A stretch of DNA of 5,938 nucleotides from NCBI GenBank assembly GCA_017446125.1, contig JAFSRL010000257.1:1-5938 (forward strand), read 5' to 3'. A program made the position numbers and the translations under genes. This stretch comes from Lachnospiraceae bacterium (GTDB lineage Bacteria; Bacillota; Clostridia; Lachnospirales; Lachnospiraceae). The notes beneath the pieces are model-generated. The model made no database searches, was not told the origin of the DNA, and was given only the letters and a program-made list of their open reading frames with translations. Below are positions 1-5,555 of this stretch, in pieces. Within the stretch, counting starts at the first letter, position 1. Each line of letters begins with the position of its first letter.

Positions 1-1
1 A

Positions 2-1144
2 GTCGAAGGCACCGTCATTGACGTGAAGCCGGATGAGGCGATATTAAATATCGGCTATAAGGCGGACGGTATTCTGTCCAGAAACGAATACAGCAATGAA
101 ACAAACGTTGACCTGACAACAGTCATCAACGTCGGCGACAAGATGGATGTCAAGGTCTTAAAGACCAACGATGCTGACGGCCAGGTCATCCTTTCGTATA
201 AGCGCCTCGCACTTGACAGAGGCAACAAGCGCATTGAGGAAGCGTTCAACAACAAGGAAGTGCTCACGGCGAAGGTCGTGCAGGTCCTTGACGGCGGGCT
301 CTGCGTGCTGGTGGATGAGGTAAGAATATTCATTCCGGCAAGCCTTGTCAGTGACACGTACGAGAAGGACTTAACGAAGTACCAGGATCAGGAGATCCAG
401 TTCGTGGTCACGGAGTACAACCCCAAGCGCCGCCGCTACATCGGCAACCGCCGCATGTTGATTGCGGAGGAAAAGGAAGAGAAGGCGAAGAAGCTCTTCG
501 AGACCATCAAGGAAGGCGACGTGATGGAAGGCATCGTCAAGAACGTGACCGACTTTGGCGCGTTTATCGATTTGGGCGGTGCGGACGGTCTGTTGCACAT
601 CTCCGAGATGAGCTGGGGCCGTGTCGAGAATCCCAAGAAAACCTTCAAGGTCGGTGATTCCGTACGCGTCATGATCAAGGGCATCGACGGATCTAAGATT
701 GCCCTGTCCCGCAAGTTTGACGATGAGAATCCGTGGAAGGATGCTTCCGACAAGTACGCGGTGGGCAATACCGTAACCGGTAAGGTTGCCCGTATGACGG
801 ACTTCGGCGCGTTCATTGAGTTGGAGCCCGGCATCGACGCGCTCTTACATGTCTCCCAGATTGCGAGAGAGCATGTGGATAAGCCCAGCGACGTTTTGAA
901 GACCGGCCAGGAAGTCACTGCAAAGATTGTGGACTTCAACGAAGGCGACAAGAAGATTTCCCTGTCCATCAAGGCGCTCTTGGAGCCTGAGAAGACAGAG
1001 GAGAAGGTCGAGGAGACCGGCGACGTCGTATCCGTTGACATCGACAAGGTGATTGCGGAACAGGCTGCGGAGGAAGAGAAAGAGGCACCTGCACAGGAAG
1101 CAGCGGAGGCAGCGCCCGCTGAAGAAGCTCCTGCGGAGGAGTAA
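2..1144 (+). CDS. rpsA: 30S ribosomal protein S1 (S1 RNA-binding domains), 5' partial; possibly the C-terminal half of an IspH-S1 fusion
   Basis: The reading frame is open from base 2 and carries clear S1-domain sequence before the first possible internal start (GTG at 23), so the gene begins upstream of the window. The 380 visible residues hold four S1 (OB-fold) domains at about residues 1-69, 85-152, 172-239 and 257-324. The last two carry the classic VTDFGAFIDL / MTDFGAFIEL strands followed by GLLHISEMSW and ALLHVSQIA. Domain 2 is the divergent type seen in Gram-positive S1 proteins (GGLCVLVDEVRIFIPASLV). Residues from about 328 to the end form an acidic Glu/Ala-rich, low-complexity tail. 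S1 proteins bind mRNA on the 30S subunit or act as general RNA-binding factors; their necessity for initiation in Bacillota is less clear than in Proteobacteria. In many Clostridia this four-domain unit is fused behind IspH (LytB), the HMB-PP reductase of isoprenoid synthesis. The window cannot show whether that is so here. cheR follows after five bases. Confidence 0.93.
   Translation, partial: VEGTVIDVKPDEAILNIGYKADGILSRNEYSNETNVDLTTVINVGDKMDVKVLKTNDADGQVILSYKRLALDRGNKRIEEAFNNKEVLTAKVVQVLDGGLCVLVDEVRIFIPASLVSDTYEKDLTKYQDQEIQFVVTEYNPKRRRYIGNRRMLIAEEKEEKAKKLFETIKEGDVMEGIVKNVTDFGAFIDLGGADGLLHISEMSWGRVENPKKTFKVGDSVRVMIKGIDGSKIALSRKFDDENPWKDASDKYAVGNTVTGKVARMTDFGAFIELEPGIDALLHVSQIAREHVDKPSDVLKTGQEVTAKIVDFNEGDKKISLSIKALLEPEKTEEKVEETGDVVSVDIDKVIAEQAAEEEKEAPAQEAAEAAPAEEAPAEE
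1135..1141 (+). promoter_or_regulatory. Ribosome binding site of cheR, inside the end of the S1 gene
   Basis: GGAGGAG lies over the last Glu codons of the S1 gene and sits 8 bases before the ATG at 1150. It fixes the cheR start and suggests that ribosomes finishing S1 can re-initiate on cheR. Confidence 0.75.
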
Positions 1145-1149
1145 GCGAG

Positions 1150-1941
1150 ATGCCTGTCACCTACGATTACGAGTGGTTTAAAAAGCAGGTCTATCAGATC
1201 ACGACGATCAACTTAGACGCTTATAAAGAAAAACAGATGAAGCGCCGCATCGATACCCTCATCCAGAAGTATCGCGTGGAGGGGTATGATAAGTTCGTGG
1301 AGCTCTTGCGCAAGGACGAGGAGGTCTTGAACGCCTTCGTTTCTTACCTCACGATCAACGTCTCGGAATTCTTCCGCAATCAGGACCAGTGGAAGTTCAT
1401 GGACGAGCAGTTGATTCCGGAGTTGATGAAGAAGTTCGGGCACCAGTTAAAAATCTGGTCCGCAGCGTGCTCAACGGGTGACGAGCCCTACACGATTGTC
1501 ATGCTTTTAAGCAAGCACCTGCCGCTTGCACAGATCAAGGTGCTTGCGTATGACCTGGACAAGATCGTGCTTGCGAAGGCGAAGGCCGGCATCTACGAAA
1601 AGAAAGAGATCCAGAACGTTCCGGAGGAGTTCAAGAAAAAGTACTTCAAGGAAGTCGACAAGGATCACGTACAGATTTCTGACGAGATCAAGCGCCGTGT
1701 GGAGTTCAAGCAGGCGGATTTACTGCGCGACCCGTATCCCACGGACTGCCACTTAATCGTTTGCCGCAACGTCTTGATTTACTTCACGGAGGAAGCGAAG
1801 GACGACATCTTCCGCAAGTACTACAAGTCCTTGAAGCCGGAAGGCGTGCTTTTCATCGGGAGCACGGAGCAGATGATCAACTACCAGGAAATCGGTTACA
1901 TCCGGCGCGGCTCGTTCTTTTATGAGAAACCGGCGAAGTAA
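1150..1941 (+). CDS. cheR: Chemotaxis protein methyltransferase CheR
   Basis: CheR transfers methyl groups from S-adenosylmethionine to glutamate side chains of methyl-accepting chemotaxis proteins, in adaptation opposite to CheB. The 263-residue length fits the family (about 255-290). An all-alpha N-terminal domain occupies about residues 1-75 and ends in the family signature NVSEFFR (70-76). The SAM-binding Rossmann domain follows, with WSAACSTGDEPY (103-114, usually STGEEPY), the acidic ribose-binding strand AYDLD (133-137, usually ATDID), an AxxGIY segment (144-149), the motif CRNVLIYF (205-212), and a C-terminal GxxxIGSTE strand (232-240). The ATG at 1150 is preceded by a strong Shine-Dalgarno site. 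The gene follows S1 by five bases with no room for a separate promoter, so the two are probably one transcript. No che or fla neighbour is visible, so the receptors and CheA/CheW lie elsewhere. Its last 22 bases overlap the opposite-strand gene. Confidence 0.95.
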   Translation: MPVTYDYEWFKKQVYQITTINLDAYKEKQMKRRIDTLIQKYRVEGYDKFVELLRKDEEVLNAFVSYLTINVSEFFRNQDQWKFMDEQLIPELMKKFGHQLKIWSAACSTGDEPYTIVMLLSKHLPLAQIKVLAYDLDKIVLAKAKAGIYEKKEIQNVPEEFKKKYFKEVDKDHVQISDEIKRRVEFKQADLLRDPYPTDCHLIVCRNVLIYFTEEAKDDIFRKYYKSLKPEGVLFIGSTEQMINYQEIGYIRRGSFFYEKPAK

Positions 1942-3080
1942 CGCAGGATGGAAATACCGTAAGCAATGAGATTCGATTCGGAGGATGATAAGTCCTCCGA
2001 ATTTTCTATATAAAGAAGCTTGTCCTTCAACCGTTCTTTAAAAACGGGCAGGCCGAAGTCACAGGGCGCAAACAAAAAGTCGCCTTCCTTTTTCACAAAG
2101 GCTTCCTCCTTCGTCGCGTTCTTGCGGAAGTTTTTGTCGACGAATTCCCCGACACTCTTGTGGACTGCCATGTCTTCATACGGCAGGTAATAATAGTTTT
2201 TGTAATCGGGAAAGAAGTGTTTGTACGTTCCCGTAACCACCGGAATGCGTAAAAAGAAGTGATTGTTTTCATACCGCAGGTGCAGGTTTTCCTTACGGCT
2301 TGAAAACGAAGCGGGCAGCGGTGTTGCAACCTCCAGCGTCAGGTAGCACTCTTTTTTTGTAAGACCGTCAAAGGCGGTGTAGGTTTTGGTTTGCAGCGAA
2401 GCGCCGCAAAACGCTTCTTCTTGAAGCGACGAAAAGAAGTCGTAAAACGTCAACACGGGAAGTAAGGAGAACGTCCCCGCGATGTCGTCCGCGTTGTGTA
2501 AGAGTAAAAGCGCTTCCGCCTCCGGTGTCGGGCGAAGCGCGTATTCCTCAAAGACTTCAATCAGCTCGCCGCCGCCCATTTCATCCTTGCGCTCAATGTT
2601 TAAAAGACGCTCGATACTTTTCAAGCGGCAGTCGGGGAGCCCCAGAATCTTTTTCACGGGCGTGACCTTTTTGTAAAGATCAAAGGAGAGAATGTCCGCT
2701 TCCTTTTCATCCGGCGAAATCGTGACATGTGTCTCAATGCCAAAGCGCGCGCACCTTGCGGCAACGAAGGGAAGGTCAAAGCGGTCGCCGTTGAAGTGAA
2801 GGAGGAGCCTACAGCCCTTCAGCTCCTCACAAAACGCGCGCAAAACTGTTTCCTCATCATCAAAGGATTCCGCAAGAAGCTGTGTGGTGATGAGGGTATC
2901 TCCTTCAAGCCTTGCAATCCCAATCAAATAGATGATCGCACTCTTCGGCGTAAGCCCGGTCGTTTCGATGTCAAACACGCGCACATCCTCCATGCGGACG
3001 GAAAGCGCCTTGAGCGTGCGCACAAAGGCGTCCGTGAAGGGCGGTGCGGAGTATTCTTTTACGGTTTCGATGCGTTTCAC
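1920..3080 (-). CDS. YprB-like protein with RNase H-fold (DEDD exonuclease-like) domain
   Basis: The predicted protein has 386 residues from a GTG at 3080. The N-terminal half looks like the RNase_H_2 / YprB domain, a 3'-5' exonuclease fold. The Exo I motif is FDIETTG (D37, E39), followed by YLIG. Exo II is HFNGDRFDLPF (95-105, with D102), and Exo III is probably HNADD (195-199, D199). These four acidic residues would bind two metal ions. The C-terminal half lacks a named domain but contains a block (about 287-340, HFFPDYKNYYYLP, then EDMAVHKSVGEFVDK) that I recognise as typical of Lachnospiraceae members of this family. The substrate and role are unknown; B. subtilis YprB is likewise uncharacterised to my knowledge. 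The frame is open up to a TTG at 3128, but that extension (hydrophobic, AT-rich codons) overlaps the promoter, so GTG 3080 is preferred. An ATG at 2993 is a second alternative. None of the three has a Shine-Dalgarno site. The stop codon lies inside cheR. Confidence 0.85.
   Translation of the reverse strand: MKRIETVKEYSAPPFTDAFVRTLKALSVRMEDVRVFDIETTGLTPKSAIIYLIGIARLEGDTLITTQLLAESFDDEETVLRAFCEELKGCRLLLHFNGDRFDLPFVAARCARFGIETHVTISPDEKEADILSFDLYKKVTPVKKILGLPDCRLKSIERLLNIERKDEMGGGELIEVFEEYALRPTPEAEALLLLHNADDIAGTFSLLPVLTFYDFFSSLQEEAFCGASLQTKTYTAFDGLTKKECYLTLEVATPLPASFSSRKENLHLRYENNHFFLRIPVVTGTYKHFFPDYKNYYYLPYEDMAVHKSVGEFVDKNFRKNATKEEAFVKKEGDFLFAPCDFGLPVFKERLKDKLLYIENSEDLSSSESNLIAYGISILRYFAGFS
1976..2007 (+). 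terminator. Rho-independent terminator of the S1-cheR transcript, embedded in the opposite-strand gene
   Basis: A perfect 10-bp inverted repeat (ATTCGGAGGA at 1976-1985, TCCTCCGAAT at 1993-2002) encloses a 7-base loop (TGATAAG) and runs straight into TTTCT, so the 3' flank of the GC core reads AATTTTCT. It starts 34 bases after the cheR stop. The reverse strand has no T-run after the hairpin, so termination should work only for plus-strand transcripts. The same bases encode a Ser/Glu-rich stretch (about residues 360-368) near the C terminus of the minus-strand protein. Confidence 0.82.
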
Positions 3081-3087
3081 AGCAAAT

Positions 3088-3116
3088 AGTATAGCATACA
3101 CCGCGATTTTTCTTAA
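3088..3116 (-). promoter_or_regulatory. Sigma-A-type extended -10 promoter of the YprB-like gene
   Basis: Read on the minus strand, TATACT (3093-3088) is one base from the consensus -10 and is preceded by TGC, giving the extended -10 form TGnTATACT. A 17-base spacer separates it from TTAAGA (3116-3111), a 4/6 match to the -35. The predicted transcription start, about 7 bases after the -10, falls at or next to the GTG at 3080, which would make the transcript leaderless or nearly so. Confidence 0.65.
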
Positions 3117-3131
3117 AAAATTGCGCAAGAA

Positions 3132-3168
3132 TTGTAGAAAAATTAAAAAAAAGAGTGTAAAATAATAT
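3132..3168 (+). promoter_or_regulatory. Probable promoter region of the rnf operon (AT-rich, boxes uncertain)
   Basis: The DNA between the two divergent genes is strongly AT-rich. TAAAAT (3158-3163), overlapping TAATAT (3163-3168), could serve as a -10. The best -35-like hexamer, TTGTAG (3132-3137), is 20 bases from TAAAAT, which is longer than ideal. A promoter is expected here because rnfC is first in its operon and the upstream gene is divergent, but the exact boxes are inferred weakly. Confidence 0.35.
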
Positions 3169-3196
3169 TTGGTGTGAAAACCGTTAAAAAAATATC

Positions 3197-3208
3197 AGAA
3201 GGAAAGGG
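3197..3208 (+). promoter_or_regulatory. Ribosome binding site of rnfC
   Basis: The purine run AGAAGGAAAGGG ends 6 bases before the ATG at 3215 and supports this start. A second AGGAG directly abuts the ATG and is too close to act as the main Shine-Dalgarno site. Confidence 0.6.
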
Positions 3209-3214
3209 TAGGAG

Positions 3215-4543
3215 ATGGCAAAGTTAACATTCAAAGGTGGGATCCATCCGCACGAAGGCAAAGAGCTGACGAAGGATAAGCCCATTCGTGAAGTGCTGCC
3301 CAAAGGGGATCTGGTGTATCCGATGTCGCAACATATCGGCGCGCCGGCAACTCCCATTGTGGCGGTGGGCGATCATGTCTTAGCCGGCCAGAAGATTGCG
3401 GAAGCGCAAGGCTTCGTATCGGCACCGGTTTACGCCACTGTTTCCGGCACCGTGAAGGCGATTGAGAAACGGCGGGTCGTGACCGGAAATCTGGTCGAGA
3501 GCATCATCGTCGAGAACGACGGGAACTACGAAGAGGTGGAGTACCCGGCAGTCAAGCCTTTAGAGGAGCTCACCACGGAAGAAAAAATCAACATGATCCG
3601 CGAAGCCGGCATCGTCGGCATGGGCGGTGCGGGATTTCCGACCGCAGTCAAGCTTTCCCCCAAGGAACCGGAAAAAATCGAATACATCATCGCGAACTGC
3701 TCCGAGTGTGAACCGTACCTGACCTCGGACTATCGCCGCATGAAGGAAAATCCGGATCTTCTTTTGCAGGGACTGCGCATCGCAGTGGGACTGTTCCCGA
3801 ACGCAAAGGGAATCCTGGCAATCGAGGACAACAAGCAGGACGTCATCGATATGTTCAAGGAGATGGTGCGGGACGATGACAAAATTTTAGTCAAGGAATT
3901 GATGACGAAGTATCCGGAGGGTGCGGAGCGTATGCTCATCTACGCCTGCACGGGACGCGAGATCAACTCCTCGCAGCTGCCGGCGGACGCGGGCTGCATC
4001 GTGGACAACGTCGATACGCTGGTTGCGGTGGGACGCGCGGTCACGGAGGGCAAGCCCTTAATGGAGCGCATCGTCACAATCACCGGCGAAGCAATCAATG
4101 ATCCCTGCAACTTCAAGGTGCGCATCGGAACGAACTACGCGGAACTGATTGAAGAGGCGGGCGGCTTTAAGACGGAGCCCGCAAAGATTATTTCCGGCGG
4201 TCCCATGATGGGCTTTGCGATTTTCGATACGAATGTGCCCACGACCAAGACGGCGAGCGCGATGACGTGCTTGACCGACGCGGAGGTCGAGTGGCTTGCT
4301 CCCACGGCGTGCATCAACTGCGCGAAATGCGTGGAGGCATGTCCGGAGCACCTGGTCCCGAAGAACCTTGCGGACGCCGTCGAGAACGACGACGAGGAGA
4401 GGTTCTTGAAGGAGTATGGTATGGAGTGCTGCGAGTGCGGCTGCTGCTCGTTCGTATGTCCTGCCAAGCGGCACTTAACACAACAGATCAAAGGCATGCG
4501 CAAAATCCAGTTAGGAAAACGCGCGGCGGCGGCCAAAAAGTGA
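3215..4543 (+). CDS. rnfC: Rnf electron transport complex subunit RnfC
   Basis: RnfC is the peripheral subunit of the Rnf complex (ferredoxin:NAD+ oxidoreductase, Na+ or H+ translocating) and is regarded as the NAD(H)-reacting entry or exit point, on the cytoplasmic face in Gram-positives. The 442-residue protein begins with the family's GGIHPHEGKELT (8-19). A lipoyl-like beta-sandwich follows (about 42-85, ending APVYATVSGTVKAIE). Then comes the nucleotide/FMN-binding domain with VGMGGAGFPTAVKL (134-147) and NCSECEPYL (161-169), as in the 51-kDa subunit of complex I, and an SLBB-like segment (about 283-335, with ISGGPMMG). Two 4Fe-4S ferredoxin motifs end the protein: C366, C369, C372, C376-P and C405, C408, C411, C415-P. 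All eight cysteines are present. A short Lys/Ala-rich tail follows, without the long repeat extension of proteobacterial RnfC. It is first in the operon; rnfD starts 13 bases after its stop. Confidence 0.97.
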   Translation: MAKLTFKGGIHPHEGKELTKDKPIREVLPKGDLVYPMSQHIGAPATPIVAVGDHVLAGQKIAEAQGFVSAPVYATVSGTVKAIEKRRVVTGNLVESIIVENDGNYEEVEYPAVKPLEELTTEEKINMIREAGIVGMGGAGFPTAVKLSPKEPEKIEYIIANCSECEPYLTSDYRRMKENPDLLLQGLRIAVGLFPNAKGILAIEDNKQDVIDMFKEMVRDDDKILVKELMTKYPEGAERMLIYACTGREINSSQLPADAGCIVDNVDTLVAVGRAVTEGKPLMERIVTITGEAINDPCNFKVRIGTNYAELIEEAGGFKTEPAKIISGGPMMGFAIFDTNVPTTKTASAMTCLTDAEVEWLAPTACINCAKCVEACPEHLVPKNLADAVENDDEERFLKEYGMECCECGCCSFVCPAKRHLTQQIKGMRKIQLGKRAAAAKK

Positions 4544-4548
4544 GGAGG
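4543..4548 (+). promoter_or_regulatory. Ribosome binding site of rnfD
   Basis: AGGAGG starts at the last base of the rnfC stop codon and lies 8 bases before the ATG at 4557, confirming that start and suggesting coupling to rnfC. Confidence 0.75.
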
Positions 4549-4556
4549 AAAACAGT

Positions 4557-5555
4557 ATGAGTGATTTAAGAACCATTTCCTCCAATCCGCACGTCAGATC
4601 CAGGGTAACCACCTCGAACATCATGTTCTGGGTTGTGGTTGCGCTTTTGCCTGCGGCACTTCTCGGCGTGATCAACTTCGGATTGGATGCGGCGATCGTC
4701 CTTGCAATCTCTGTTGCGACGACCGTCTTAACGGAATTGATTTATGAAAAACTGATGAAGAAGCCCGTGACGATCGGAGACTACTCCGCGGTCGTGACCG
4801 GTCTTCTTCTGGGAATGAACCTGCCCTCGAGTGTGCCGTGGTTCATTCCGGTCTTGGGCGGCGTCTTTGCCATTCTCGCCGTCAAGATGGTCTTTGGCGG
4901 CTTGGGACAGAACTTCATGAATCCGGCCCTGGGCGGAAGATGCTTTTTGTTGATTTCCTTTACCGGCTACATGACAACCTTCCCGGCACCGAACGAGGTG
5001 ACCTTCTTAGACAGAATCTTCAATATTTCGATGGATGCGTATACCGGTGCAACGCCTTTGGCTCAGATCAAGGCGGGTGAGACAGTGAACGTCTGGAACA
5101 TGATCATCGGACGTACGGCGGGAACCATCGGCGAGACCTCGATGCTCGCGATTGTGATCGGTGCCTGCATCCTGTTGTTACTGGGAATCATTGATTTAAG
5201 AATTCCCGGCATGTACATCTTAACCTTTGTGCTGTTCATCGGACTGTTCGGCGAGAATCACTTCGATCCGTATTACATTGCCGGACAGCTCGCGGGCGGC
5301 GGCCTGATGCTGGGTGCCTTCTTCATGGCGACGGACTATGTGTCGAGTCCCATTACGAGCAAGGGCAAGTATATCTTCGGCGCCTTCTTGGGAATCTTGA
5401 CGGGTATCTTCAGAACCTTCTCGTCGTCCGCGGAGAGCGTGTCGTACGCAATCATCATCGCGAACTGCGTATCGCCGCTCATTGAGCGCTGGACACTGCC
5501 CAGAGCCTTCGGCATCAAGAAAGAGAAAAAAGAAACGGAGGTGAGTAAGGCATGA
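4557..5555 (+). CDS. rnfD: Rnf electron transport complex subunit RnfD
   Basis: RnfD is an integral membrane subunit of the Rnf complex, homologous to NqrB of the Na+-translocating NADH:quinone reductase, and carries FMN bound covalently to a threonine. The 332-residue length is normal. The N terminus has the family's SNPHVRSRVTTSNIMFWVVVALLPA (about 9-33), leading into the first membrane helix. About nine or ten hydrophobic segments are visible, roughly at 22-40, 44-62, 76-90, 94-114, 125-141, 196-212, 217-232, 240-258, 272-287 and 295-311. GQNFMNPALGGRCFL (117-131) and FFMATDYVSSPIT (255-267) are conserved family blocks. The flavinylation motif is DAYTGATPL (160-168), with T166 the expected FMN attachment site; attachment would need the ApbE flavin transferase, not seen here. 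The C-terminal tail is Lys/Glu-rich and cytoplasmic-looking. Its stop overlaps the rnfG start by four bases (ATGA). Confidence 0.97.
   Translation: MSDLRTISSNPHVRSRVTTSNIMFWVVVALLPAALLGVINFGLDAAIVLAISVATTVLTELIYEKLMKKPVTIGDYSAVVTGLLLGMNLPSSVPWFIPVLGGVFAILAVKMVFGGLGQNFMNPALGGRCFLLISFTGYMTTFPAPNEVTFLDRIFNISMDAYTGATPLAQIKAGETVNVWNMIIGRTAGTIGETSMLAIVIGACILLLLGIIDLRIPGMYILTFVLFIGLFGENHFDPYYIAGQLAGGGLMLGAFFMATDYVSSPITSKGKYIFGAFLGILTGIFRTFSSSAESVSYAIIIANCVSPLIERWTLPRAFGIKKEKKETEVSKA
5537..5542 (+). promoter_or_regulatory. Ribosome binding site of rnfG, inside the end of rnfD
   Basis: GGAGGT lies over the Glu-Val codons near the end of rnfD, 9 bases before the ATG at 5552, and decides the rnfG start. 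With the four-base overlap it indicates translational coupling. Confidence 0.75.

Noticed and set aside
535..835. Similar DNA in two places in the S1 gene (around 545-580 and 795-830), which might be read as a direct repeat.
   Set aside because: It is the expected similarity of two homologous S1 domains (VTDFGAFIDL and MTDFGAFIEL) in the same frame, not a repeat element.
436..1047. Long minus-strand open frame (203 codons) opposite the S1 gene.
   Set aside because: It is a shadow of the S1 coding frame: Ser-rich, without a recognisable domain or Shine-Dalgarno site, and lying over strongly conserved plus-strand coding sequence.
2727..3089. Plus-strand open frame (120 codons) opposite the start of the YprB-like gene.
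   Set aside because: It lies across the conserved Exo I and Exo II motifs of the minus-strand gene, has no recognisable domain, and is best read as an antisense shadow.
3081..3128. N-terminal extension of the YprB-like protein from a TTG at 3128.
   Set aside because: The extension is a hydrophobic 16-residue stretch over the predicted promoter, has no Shine-Dalgarno site and does not resemble family N termini.
3169..3192. Rex-like redox operator upstream of rnfC (GTGTGAA, 5-base gap, TTAAAAA).
   Set aside because: Rex sites follow TTGTTAA-N4-TTAACAA. Here the left arm has two mismatches and the gap is one base too long, so it is not better than chance in AT-rich DNA.
3169..3198. Alternative rnf promoter with TTGGTG as -35 and TATCAG as -10.
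   Set aside because: Both boxes are weak and the predicted start would fall within the rnfC ribosome binding site.
4058..4474. Minus-strand open frame (138 codons) opposite the 3' part of rnfC.
   Set aside because: It covers the conserved Fe-S motifs of rnfC on the other strand, is Arg/Leu/Ala-rich as GC-rich shadows are, and has no support of its own.
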